Shown here: positions 53,040-63,000 of the stretch, in pieces
Layout: each line of letters begins with the position of its first letter
Numbering within the stretch: the stretch's first letter is position 1
Assembly (NCBI GenBank): GCA_015039465.1
Contig: MU130378.1
Coordinates: 2,236,570 to 2,300,569, forward strand
Source: Phlegmacium glaucopus
Lineage: Eukaryota > Basidiomycota > Agaricomycetes > Agaricales > Cortinariaceae
Reading direction: 5' to 3'
Length of the DNA: 64,000 bases
Made by a program: the position numbers and the translations under genes
Notes under the pieces: generated by a model
Seen by the model: only the letters and a program-made list of their open reading frames with translations
Database searches by the model: none
What the model was told of the DNA's origin: nothing

Positions 53040-54121
53040 GGTTGTCGTGTCCTAGGTTCAGTTTGCTGGCTACTGGACATGAGGTTGCTTGGGCTGTGGA
53101 TCCATTGTATCTGGAGGTCGTCGAACTGCGCGAAATCCGAGAGTTCCAGGTCTCGTCGTTGGGAGACCCTGATTCGGACAGCGCGGTCATAGTTGATGAC
53201 TCGCAAGTGATATTGTGCGGGTAAGGAGGCAAAATACCTCTGAATATGTTTGCTGTAGAGCTGGAGTTCATGCTTGCGATGGTCGAAGACAAAGCAGGTA
53301 GCGTCTGCAAGGGCATCCCACGCAATGACCCAGTCTCCATGTGTCCTGAACGTCTTGGCTGGCGTGGAAGGGCTGTGGAGTATCTCGATGTTCTTCCCAA
53401 GCTCAATCGACTCTTTGTTGCTGTAGGAGATTGTGTAAATATTGGAGAAGACGTGATCGAGGTCGACGACATTTCCGCTGAGGAGGTTAAGCCACTCAGA
53501 TGGAGGGAATTGGGGAATGGTTCGGTTGCAGTTAAGGAGCGAGGCTCGCGCTCGCTTAACGTCTCGAGAGAAATTCTCGAGGAGAGCGTGGGTTTTTTGA
53601 AGGGATGGAGAGATGCTCTCAAAGGATTCGGTCTCGGCGTCTTCGACCCTGTGCCAGGGTAACGCGTTGAAGTCAAGGCGAGTTCTTTTAGCGTATTCAT
53701 CGTCTTCTTCTTCTGATAGAAGGGAGATGGGTCGCTTAGACGAGATAGCAGCATGGGCTGCTGGATCTGGTTGTTCGTTGGATGGTTGTTGTTCATTGCT
53801 CTCTCCACCTGCAATGATTTGAGAGGAAGCATTGACACGCTGGACATTTCCTGTCCAATATCGTTCGAAGTTGTCGAGCATGTCGAGATAGGAGCTATAG
53901 GTCGAGATGAAGGTTTCCTCATCCACTGTTTTGTGGGGGATTGCTTGTTGAAGGAGCAACGACGCTTTCGGTTTGTTGACTCTTCCGGCTCTGAACTGCT
54001 GGACAATGTCGATACAGTTGTCGACGACTCCTGACTGGAGTCCGCTCCGGTTGCTTGCACTTGACACGGTCTCACTGGACAGGGTAGCATTGCTCGTCGA
54101 TGTTTCACCATGCTGGGACAT
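53040..54121 (-). pseudogene. DIRS gag-like ORF1
   Basis: Starts MSQHGETSTSNATLSSETVS at about 54121 and stays open for about 360 codons to the insertion boundary. Contains LLQQAIPHKTVDEETFISTY, YLDMLDNFERYWTGNVQRVN and KHELQLYSKHIQRYFASLPA. No zinc knuckle seen. Its position after A1 and before RT, and shared frame with RT, identify it; the sequence itself is not a family I can name. Confidence 0.7.
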
Positions 54122-54175
54122 TGTATAATTTGTGACACAAAGTATTTGTGGATGTGAAGAATGAAATAGTATAAG

Positions 54176-54483
54176 CAGAAAAACCAGACAGCTACAAGCA
54201 CGAAGAGAATGAGAGCTACAGTAGCAAAGCAAGAGTAAAAGTCTTACCCAAAGCACGAGAGAGAGAGGCTAAGGAGAACTCTCGCACAATGGGCAAGCTT
54301 TGTAAGACAGGAAGTAAGACAAAGGTGAGACAATGATTGGATAACTACGAAACACTGAGACCGCTGAGTAAGACTAAAGGAGGCCGGAGCCTAAGTGCCT
54401 GTGAAAGAAGGTGTGGCCGAAAAAACTAGGCGATTTAACCCTCACGGTGATTAGCTTCGTGTAAACCAAGCTTTAAAGACCAA
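54176..54483 (-). repeat. DIRS split direct repeat A1 (5' end)
   Basis: Terminal copy of the A unit; the gag-like ORF starts about 50 nt inside it. Confidence 0.88.
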
Positions 54484-54599
54484 ATGACAATGACAATGAA
54501 AAGTGACAAATAACAAATAATAACAAACAATGATGAGAGCTCCCTCATGGGGGGTTTTTTATTTGTTTTAATTTTTTCTAATTTCATTTTAGCATTACC

Positions 54600-54840
54600 A
54601 CTATGTCACTTTGACCTTCCTTTGAACAAACAGTAGACAAACAATGACAAGCAATAAACAACAATAATATCAAATACAAATGATGGACAATGGATATAAC
54701 AAATGACAATAAACAATAAACAATGGATGTCAGACAAATAACAATAAACAATAAACAATAAACAATAAACAATAAACAATAAACAATAAACAATGGACAA
54801 ATGACAAATGACAAATGACAAACAATGATAATGATAGCGA
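54600..54840. repeat. AATAAAC heptamer array
   Basis: About nine tandem AATAAAC units at 54730-54795, bordered by ATGACAA and CAAATGA repeats. Confidence 0.85.
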
Positions 54841-54884
54841 CCTCACCAAGGTATTTTTATCACTAGATTATAAACAACATTTTC

Positions 54885-55005
54885 AAAACCAGCTCAAAAA
54901 AACCCATCAGAATGATATATAACATCACTATTTTAAGGTCATACACATTATTTTCAAACTCAGCTCAAAAAACCCATCAGAACAATATATAACATCACTG
55001 TATTC
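54885..55005. repeat. Two tandem units of about 72 bp
   Basis: TTTTCAAAACCAGCTCAAAA with CCCATCAGAATGATATATAA is followed 72 bp later by TTTTCAAACTCAGCTCAAAA with CCCATCAGAACAATATATAA. Confidence 0.75.
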
Positions 55006-55009
55006 CCTA

Positions 55010-55190
55010 AATAGGAATGAGGTAGGACCAAACTGGGAATGGTATGGGAATGACCAGGACAATGCCAGGACTCCTAGGACTATACCAGGAATAGCAAGAC
55101 CATACTAGGAATCCTAGGAATGGCAGGACTATACTAGGAATCCTAGTGGAGTCCGTCAGGACTTGGTGGGGAGTGTAAAGTTCTGCTTGG
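55010..55190. mobile_element. TIR element end with AGGAATCC/AGGACT repeats
   Basis: Right end GGTGGGGAGTGTAAAGT at about 55172-55188 matches the GGGGGACTGTAAAGT end of the 37538 element. Interior of short AGGAATCC, TAGGACT and CCAGGA units; inverse of the 45148 fragment. Confidence 0.6.
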
Positions 55191-55194
55191 AGCT

Positions 55195-55556
55195 CACAAA
55201 AACAAAAAACTGTTGCTACGTCCTCCTGCGAGGCTGAATATACTGCTGCATTTGAATCTTCCAAGGAAGCTGTCTGGCTTCGCACATTAATTACTCTTGG
55301 AGCTTGATATGCTACCTCCCACTCCGACCACCATCCTCTGCGACAATAATGCTGCCATTGTCATATCCAATGACCCCTCTCTCCACTCATGATCCAAACA
55401 TTTCAACATTAAGTACCACTTTCTGTGCGAGAGGGTAAACAACAATGAAATAGTCTTGTCATATATAAATACCCCAGACAACATGGCCAATATGTTCACC
55501 AAAGCACTTGATAAAGTGAAGTTTGTTCGTTTTTGTTCCCTTATTGGTCTTCTATG
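55195..55556 (+). pseudogene. Ty1/copia RNase H remnant 1
   Basis: CEAEYTAAFESSKEAVWLRT, one frameshift near 55290, TILCDNNAAIVISNDPSLHS, stop TGA at 55390-55392 where Arg is expected, KHFNIKYHFLCERVNNNEIV, SYINTPDNMANMFTKALDKV and a C-terminal FCSLIGLL. Only the 3' end of pol survives. Confidence 0.9.
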
Positions 55557-55669
55557 ATTTTTTTTCTCTCTCTCTCCTTTTTTTTCCCTTCTCCTTTCTT
55601 CTTCTCCTTCTTTCTTTCTTTTGGTTGATTCCATCCAAGGAGGAGATTCTTGTTCATGGTGAGGAGGAG

Positions 55670-55904
55670 TGTTAAGAATATGAAGGCCACCATGAACTAG
55701 AATGGTTATGTGGCTAATGTGCCACAGACAGCCCACCTCCATTGTACCACTACATATAAATACCTTACTGTCCCATAGACGCACCTCAGTCGTTATATCA
55801 AGTGACTGAGGTACACTGACTTATTTTATCTTCCACCTACTTCATTTACTTACACTTACTGTACCTAGTATTGTCACATTATCATCTAGGGTTCAGATTT
55901 AACA
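55670..55904 (+). mobile_element. Copia 3' LTR (about 235 bp)
   Basis: Begins TGTTAAGAATATG right after the purine tract GGTGAGGAGGAG and ends GATTTAACA, giving TGTTAA/TTAACA terminal inverted bases. Internal TATAAATACC box at about 55755. Confidence 0.85.
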
Positions 55905-55984
55905 GCATGCCATTGCCATCAAGTCTTGGTATAATATATAATTTAGCATAAGTATATAATTTTTCTAGTAAAGTCAGATGATTC

Positions 55985-56144
55985 ATTTTCTAAGCTTGCA
56001 ACTCAATTCTGCTCAGAATCTGCTCAGAAATTGGTCAGATTCTGGTTGGAAATTGGTCAGACTTGGATCTAATCAGATCAGATCTGGTGTTGCAGAAAAG
56101 ACCTCCTGGAATCCATGTGGAATAAGGGGGGAGAGTAAAGACCT
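55985..56144. mobile_element. TIR element end with CAGATTC repeats
   Basis: Short repeats of TCAGAATC/CAGATTCTGG followed by the end GGGGGGAGAGTAAAGAC at about 56127-56143, again like the 37538 family. A similar end GGTGGGGGACAGAAAAGTAC occurs at about 56578-56600 after another TCAGAATC cluster. Confidence 0.5.
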
Positions 56145-56313
56145 CATCATGTTGATAGTGTAGATGATAGATAACATGGTGAAAGACATTGTGAAGAAGA
56201 TGAGTGGTGAGGATGATAACATTGAATGAATGATTTGTTGACCAGGAACACGATTCTGGGCTGCTTCCAAAACAGGCAAGTGAATTCAAAGTCCACTTTA
56301 TTTTCATGATGGC
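56145..56313 (+). mobile_element. Unclassified 1.4-kb repeat, fragment 4
   Basis: Matches about 39470-39640 of copy 1 (GAATGATTTGTTGACCAGGA, GGGCTGCTTCCAAAACAGGC) and stops at TTCATGATGGCAAC. Adjacent to the TIR end at 56144. Confidence 0.75.
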
Positions 56314-56699
56314 AACACCCCCTAGTGGGCTATTCTTTTATTTTTTAGGACAGCAGCAGCATAGAGTGAGGTTATTTTATTTTATTTTAATATTTTAACA
56401 AGTTATTAGTACTAATGTAATATTGAACAATATATATATAATATTACCAATAAAAACCCCTAATAAAAATTACCTTGATATAAATCTAAGGAGACTAAGA
56501 CAGACAAGACAGACTGGAATGATTGATTAGATTCTGGTCAGAACTAGTCAGAATCTGATCAGAACCAGTTAGAACTGGTGGGGGACAGAAAAGTACTGTA
56601 AAATACATGATAGTAGCCCTTCAGGGAGTGCCAGAATATATTATTTAGTCAGGAGGTAAGGGTATATATAACTGTTAGTTTTTTCTTATATATACATGA

Positions 56700-56775
56700 A
56701 ATGATGGTGTAGTGGTCTTTAGTGCTATAACCTGTCACAACAGGTTTACATTCAATTCCCAGTAGTGCAATGACA
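56700..56775 (+). other. tRNA-derived (Val-like) SINE or tRNA relic
   Basis: GATGGTGTAGTGGTC resembles the D-arm/A box, ACCTG-TCACAA-CAGGT an anticodon arm (CAC, one loop base short), and TTCAATTCCC a B box. The acceptor stem does not pair, so not a working tRNA gene. Confidence 0.35.
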
Positions 56776-56812
56776 CATTCCAGTATTTCCCTTTCACTCC
56801 TGGAAGCCACCA

Positions 56813-57132
56813 ATTCTGCAGGATGCAGAATTGATGCAAAATGTAATGCAGGATCATAAAAGTCTGCATTTAGCAGAATAATTAATTCTCAAATAATTCT
56901 GCCAAGATGCAAAAAACAATTAAAATCTGGCCAGATTTATAAATTCTGCCTCAATTTTACTTTTGGTAAAAATCTTACTTTTGCATGAATTCTGCAACAA
57001 TTAGAATCCAATTAGAATGTAAGATTCTACCTTAATTTCACAATATGCAGAATTTATCAAGAATGATAAATTCTCAATGGATTTCACAAACTGCAAAATG
57101 TTGTCAGAATTCATTATTCTGCATTTTGCAGA
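56813..57132. mobile_element. MITE rich in TTCTGCA/TGCAGAA repeats
   Basis: Each end is itself a palindrome, ATTCTGCAGGATGCAGAAT at left and ATTCTGCATTTTGCAGAAT at right; both words recur inside. It abuts the copia RNase H coding sequence at 57133, so it interrupted that element. Confidence 0.6.
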
Positions 57133-57446
57133 ATCTCACATTATCAAGTACCGAAGCGGAGTACATAGCACAGACACACGCAGCCAAGGAAGCACTGTGG
57201 CTTCATGCTATCCTCGAAGAATTCAGACAGCCAAAAAATCAACCATTAAAAATGAACTGCAACAATCAGGGGGCAATAGCATTAGCAAAAGACAACAAAT
57301 TTCATGCAAGAACTAAACACATCGACCTACAATACCACTTCATCTGTGAGGCTGTCGAAGATGAAAAGATCAAAATTGAATACATACCTTCAAGTGAAAA
57401 TGTAGCAGACATCTTCACGAAGGCATTATCAAAGGAGAAGTTTTGA
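57133..57446 (+). pseudogene. Ty1/copia RNase H remnant 2
   Basis: LTLSSTEAEYIAQTHAAKEA, LWLHAILEEFRQPKNQPLKM, NCNNQGAIALAKDNKFHART, KHIDLQYHFICEAVEDEKIK, EYIPSSENVADIFTKALSKE: the canonical copia RNase H end, uninterrupted until TGA at 57444-57446, after which GFVESLRLKRMGTK continues in frame. Different lineage from remnant 1 (SSTEAEY versus SSCEAEY). Confidence 0.92.
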
Positions 57447-57620
57447 GGGTTCGTTGAATCACTCAGATTGAAGAGGATGGGAACAAAGGGTATTTGAAAC
57501 CCAGTTATTGACACCCAGTTCTTATTGTTTAATCAATCTGGTGATAAATGAAACGGCACATTCTCTTATCACCTGACCACCATGTTGTGCCTGTGTGCAC
57601 TTGTTTAACTCGAGGGGGAG

Positions 57621-57833
57621 TGTTGAGGTATTATGAGTTTATCTCGTTCATTTATCTTAGTATATATATATCTTATCTCTTTTCCATTTCATTTCCCTGA
57701 ATGCATTATGTAATTGCATTCACTTATATGTATCATCTTTTTAGTTAGTAGTCTCAACTTCTTATACAAAGTTGAGACTATATCTCATATATTTCTAGTT
57801 CCAGCTGCGAAATACTTCTAACAGCTGCTTGTA
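57621..57833 (+). mobile_element. Copia 3' LTR (about 213 bp)
   Basis: Starts TGTTGAGGTATTATG immediately after the polypurine tract CGAGGGGGAG and ends CTTCTAACA. It contains an inverted repeat AGTCTCAACTT/AAGTTGAGACT near 57747-57779. Confidence 0.85.
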
Positions 57834-58506
57834 TGGTCATGGCAGTGCAGTGTGACATGTATGTGATGCTGCCATCATGCTGGCAACTTAAACACAAAAG
57901 ACTACAAAAAGGAAGACCTCATTTTGTTCTGTAATTATCATACCCTGTCCATTGCAATTAAATTAAATAAAAATCATATTCATGAATAGAATTAACCATA
58001 GAAGAAACATTGTCTGTTTTTAAAATTACCCAGAGCAATATGGGAAGTGATATTAAAATTATTAAATAAACAAGCCAGAAATTTGCATTGCCCCAATCAA
58101 ACCCCCTTATTATAAGCCCCACTCATGTTTGCACATGGTGGGTATAACTGAGCCTAGGAAACTTGAAAGGAAAAGGAGGACGATCCCGGACGATGTCACG
58201 TGACCTTCGGCACCCTCGGCACATTGTAAATCGTCACCTTGCTGTAAAGCAAGGTCCTGGGTCTAAATCACCTGACAAAATTATTGTTGTTTAACTTTGA
58301 CACAAACAAATACTCCACTTGTTCATCCTGGGCTGAATTGGCCAATTCGGGCCAAAATCGCCGCCAAATAATAGTTATGCTTTGTACTTATTTGCGTTGA
58401 ACTCTTTCCAGTGTATTAATCGAGGTCCATCCCTCATAATCGACTTTTTACGAGCATAAATTTATCGTTCGCGTCCGTTCTTGTTTTCACCCACCAAAAA
58501 ACCCCG
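57834..58506. other. Right border of the transposon island
   Basis: About 670 bp with no gene. It has the 10-nt palindrome GTCACGTGAC at 58195-58204 and, at about 58225-58275, a second tRNA-like stretch (CCTTGC-TGTAAA-GCAAGG followed by GGGTCTAAATC), too degenerate to call as a gene. Confidence 0.45.
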
Positions 58507-59743
58507 ATGTCCACACGAGAATACTTCAATTTTCTGACAAAAGTCGAAATTGCAGATCACGTTCCTGCACGTGCTTACTTGAACCACAACCCCATCATTT
58601 CGTCCTCTTACTTCGAGTTCAAATCGTTCTCCTTGTTCACTCCATCGCTCATGTCTTACGCTGACGTTACATCCCCATCCCCTCTCGTTTTTCTTGTTTT
58701 TCGCTCCACTTCGTTCACTCTTGCCTAACACTATCTTTGTCGCTGGCAGGTCCACCTTCCCTTTTTCTCCAGCGATCTTCTGGCTGATTGAATGGTTTAC
58801 CTCGGTGCATTACTTATTCTTAATTAAACCCCATCTACTTATCCACTACAGGTATTGGAAAACATGGTCCTGTCTAACACGTCGACGAACATCGCCATTG
58901 TCGACTCCCTTCCTCAGGTCTTACATTGATCTTACATCCCCCTCCTCTCCTGTTTTCTTTGCTTTCATTTCCACTTCGTTGACTCTTGTCTGATACCACC
59001 TTTGTCGCTTGCAAGTCAAAGATCCATATCTTTCCGGCCATCTTCCTGCTGATTCAATGTGTCACCTCGGTGTGTTATTTTTCCCTATTTAAACCCCATA
59101 TACTTATTGAGTACAGGTATTGAAAACTTTTGGACGGGTCTCCTTAGCTACTCACAATCAAGGAAAGAAAACCAGACAACAGCAGTTTCAATACACGTCT
59201 TTCAACCTTTCCCACGTGTTTTCCTACCTGATCACCATCAACAAAACAAAACTGGGAGGGAAATAAACAAAATTTGGGGGTGAAATGATTGGTTCGTATT
59301 TTAATTGGTCTATATCTCCCCGTCATTATTTACTAGCATTTCACAGTCTATTGACACTTCCTTTATCTCCCCTCTCAATCCGCCAAACGCAAGCGGTCGC
59401 CTTACAAAAGCCTCCTGCTAAAAGGTCCAACAGTCCTCCCCCAGTCACCGACCAAAAAAAAATCAAGTAAATGCAGTGAACGCTTTCCACTCAGGTAATT
59501 AAATTGTGTCATCACACACACACTTCAATCTTAATTTTCAAATCAGCAACCAACATAGGCAGCAATGCCGACCTTAACGCAGGAACGAGCCATTCAAAAC
59601 CAGAACAGCCCATTTCGCTGCCATCGTCAAAGGCGGATGGCAAAAAAAGAGTAATCGATGAAGACGAAGACCCTACCGCTACTGAAGGCGAATCAGCGGT
59701 CTCTGACAGTCCCCTTAAAAAGAAGAAAAAACCAACCAATTAG
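58507..59743 (+). CDS. Possible gene of unknown function, model unresolved
   Basis: Short coding-like blocks with plausible splice sites: ATG at 58507 (MSTREYFNFLTKVEIADHVP, ARAYLNHNPIISSSYF), then tandemly duplicated exon/intron-like sequence, and a last block 59544-59743 reading ATNIGSNADLNAGTSHSKPE, a serine/acidic stretch (VIDEDEDPTATEGESAVSDS) and a Lys-rich end PLKKKKKPTN that could be a nuclear localisation signal. Exon phases between the blocks do not resolve: the second duplicated exon hits TGA in one frame. No family recognised. It may be a real fast-evolving gene or a decayed one. Confidence 0.3.
58652..59133. repeat. Tandem duplication, unit about 266 bp
   Basis: 58652-58865 and 58918-59133 match in order: TTACATCCCC, CACTTCG.T.ACTCTTG, CTGATT.AATG, CACCTCGGTG, AAACCCCAT.TACTTAT, and TACAGGTATTG. 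Similarity is about 75-80 percent by eye, so the event is not recent. Confidence 0.75.
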
Positions 59744-60079
59744 TCCCTCGGTCTTTACTTACAATATCGCAGAAAAACCCCCCTCGTTTCATAATCGCAT
59801 TCACTGATACTTCATGTATTGTATTTTTATGTATCACTTTGATATTAATGTGTTTTCGAAATTCATCTTTTTCAAAGAAACAAATACATCTGAGTGTTTA
59901 TTATCAGTTCGACATAGGCACTTAAATCACGTGACTGATTCCCAATTCGCGACGATCGTGATGTGGAATAGTGCTAGTCAGGGTCTGCTCAGGGTTTCCA
60001 GTTCCAGCGCTTGCCTGCACCCTGCCTGAGGTTGCTACTTGTTCAACCATACTACCATTCATAACGTCGAACGAACTCG

Positions 60080-63000
60080 ATGGCCAGCCAACAGGCGTTT
60101 CAGGCGTATCCGCAGAACAAAGGCACCCTTACCCCCGGTCAGACGATTTCAGTCAATAACCACACAGTGCAGGTTGAGCGATATCTGTCCCAAGGCAAGT
60201 GGTCCTTTAGACGTATCTACCTCCTCAAAAACTCGATTCATTCTTTCAGGTGGATTTGCACATGTATACCTTGTTCGCACACCTACGCCAGTGTACAACA
60301 CGACACATCACGTCCTGAAACGTATCCAAGTTTCTGATGAATCAATGCTCACTGAAGTGAGGAAAGAGGTTGATGTCATGGTATGTTCATATCCGTTTCG
60401 AGTAGTTTGATGGTCTAAATTCATATATAGAGGTTGCTGAAAGGACATCCGAACATTGTTCATCTCATCGATGCGGCATGGCATAAAATGCCCAATGGGA
60501 TGTTTGAAGTTTTCATTCTCATGGAATATTGCCCCGGTAAGCTGGATGTGCTGGAAATAATGTATCAACTTATATCTTCAAGGGGGCGGTATTATCGACA
60601 TGATGAATCGGCGATTGCGCGAACGCCTTACTGAAGCAGAAATTCTTCAAATTTTCGTGGATGTTTGTGAAGGAGTAGCCTACATGCACAATTCGCGGCC
60701 ACCTCTTCTTCATCGCGATCTCAAAGTCGAGAACATCCTCCAATCATCTCCTACCTCCTTCAAACTTTGTGATTTTGGATCAGCCACTAATGTTGGGCAC
60801 CCACCAACGAACATGCAGGAAATTCGTACTCTCGAAGCAGATCTGAACAGGCATACTACCCTGCAGTACAGAGCCCCTGAAATGGTGGATGTTTATTCGA
60901 AACGACCCATTAATGAAAAGAGCGACGTGTGGGCCCTCGGTGTGCTTCTATACAAGCTCTGTTATTACACAACACCATTCGAAGAGCATGGTCCGCTAGC
61001 CATCATCAACGTTCAGTATCGCACCCCATCATATCCCTCATATTCACAAGATATGAACATGCTGATTGGTATGTTTTTCCCTGGCTTTAGCACAGAGTTC
61101 CCTAATCGATTTTTTATCAGCTTCCATGTTACGAGAACATGGCGCACAGAGACCAACTGTATTCGAGTTGCTCGCACATGTGCATCGTCTTCGTAGAACA
61201 AAGTCCAAGTTCTCATACACTATTCCTGCCCCTTCCCCGCTTTCACCGCGTACTCAACCCGAGTTCAAGCAGTCCCCTTCTCCAAACCCCTCGGTTGCCT
61301 ATACCTCTCCTCCGGCGAACCCCGCTCTTTCCTTCTACGGCCCACACTCTCGACAAAACCAACCTCCCATTAATCAAGGCATCCAGGCTCGCGATAAAAT
61401 CCTGGAAGCAATCGCGCCCATGCGACGGGGGAGACCAAGTAACTCAACCGAGTCCAAGAGCGCATCGTCTTCGAGACCTGCAAGTCCCCAGAAGACTTCT
61501 GCTCCGAAGCAAACAAATGCGGACAAATCTAAGAACTGGTTGGATATTGATTTTGGGGCTGAACAAGATAGAGTCTGGAAAGCTACGACAGAGCACACCC
61601 TTGCTAGTTTGAACGATTCTACAGACCTTGGTTGGACTATTGATGATGGACAAAAACCACAGAAAGAGAAATTGGAGCGATCTACTGGGTTTGGGGACAA
61701 CTTTACTCAGAAGCTATGGAATTCGTCGGACCCTAATATTTCGGGCGCTGCTCCTCCAAGGCTCAGTCCTAGGCCTAACTTGACTACAACGGCTTTGAAA
61801 CCTAGTACTCCTTCAATTCGCCCTCTTGCGTACACTGGAGGTGTTCCGAGGACAAACCACAGTGCCCCTTCAACCAAGGATGCATTCGATGGCTTAGGAC
61901 TCGTAACAACAACTTCCAAACCAGCTCCAACCATGGGAGAAGCTCGGAAATTGCGTACGGGTTTGGCCATCGTAAATTCACCAATCATTCCAAGCGACTA
62001 CAAGCGTCAGGATACTGGCAAGGTGAATTCAAGTTCAAGGCAGCCATCTCTTTCACCTCGCCCGAATTATCTGTCAACAACTTCCTCTCATGCTAAATCA
62101 ATATCTCCAACTCCTACCCCAGGTACATCAAATGCCTCATCATCACCGATGTTATCTTCGCTTCCGACGTCTGGATCCATAGCTTCCTCCAGAATTACCA
62201 ATGGTCTTGCAATCGAATCTAGGTTTCCTTCTCTAGAGGAATTAGACGCTCGATTCGTTCCGTCTGTGCATCTGCTTTATCCCTCTTCTGTCGTTGATGC
62301 CAGTCGGAACCTCTCCTCTCAATTGACAAAAAATATAGAAAGTCAACCTCAACGTGTCAACTATATTGGGAATTCAGGAACCGGCGGAAACTTTTTGAAA
62401 CCATCGATCAGTCCAAGTACTTCTAATAGCATCAATGGCGTGCGCTCAGAGCAAGTGACGGGGGTCGCGATGCGAGAGCCTAAACAAAGTCGGATGCCTG
62501 AAAGCGAGCATTCGAGTAATAAAATCTCACCAAGTGATCCTGAGTATAGCTTGCTATCGCCTCCGAGAGATGGTAAATTTTCATCACGGCCTGTACTTGT
62601 CAAGAATCATCGTACGTCAATGTCGATGAAGCCGAGCTTGGACTCAAGTAAAAGTGTGGAAAGTACCGAAAACACATCTTATATCAACCTGGAACCTCCC
62701 CAATTACCGCCGCGTCCTTCTCATACCGCCACGCCTCGAGATTGGTTGACTGGTGACGATGATCATGGAGATATGAAAGTCCCTACTGGGAGTACTTCTT
62801 CCGAAGTGCCTGTACTGCGTGGTTCTCCGAGCAAACGAGCTTCTTACATCGAGCTGGACCTTGCGGCCAGTGCGGCTGCTCAGCATGTTATTGTTCATGA
62901 TCAACCTTCTCAAGAACCTCTGTCTGCGGATTTGTCACCAACGGTCTCCAAGTTCAAGCGTGCCTTCCCAGCTCTTCAAACAATTGACACTCAGGACTTG

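Larger units (their letters stand above)
45604..54483 (-). mobile_element. DIRS/PAT-like tyrosine-recombinase retroelement with split direct repeats
   Basis: 8.88 kb, oriented right to left. Termini are split direct repeats: A1 at 54176-54483; B1 at 46189-46290, A2 at 45881-46187 and B2 at 45604-45705. Between them lie a gag-like ORF, reverse transcriptase, RNase H and tyrosine recombinase segments in the DIRS order. Three insertions (48211-49481, 49741-51154, 52035-53039) total about 3.7 kb; without them the element would be about 5.2 kb, normal for DIRS. Several in-frame TGA codons show it is dead. Confidence 0.9.

Noticed and set aside
53246..53822. Plus-strand ORFs of 138 and 69 codons
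   Set aside because: They are antisense to the clearly gag-like DIRS ORF1 on the minus strand.
58218..58280. tRNA gene (Tyr-like, loop TGTAAA)
   Set aside because: Only the anticodon arm pairs; D-arm and acceptor stem are missing and the B box is degenerate.
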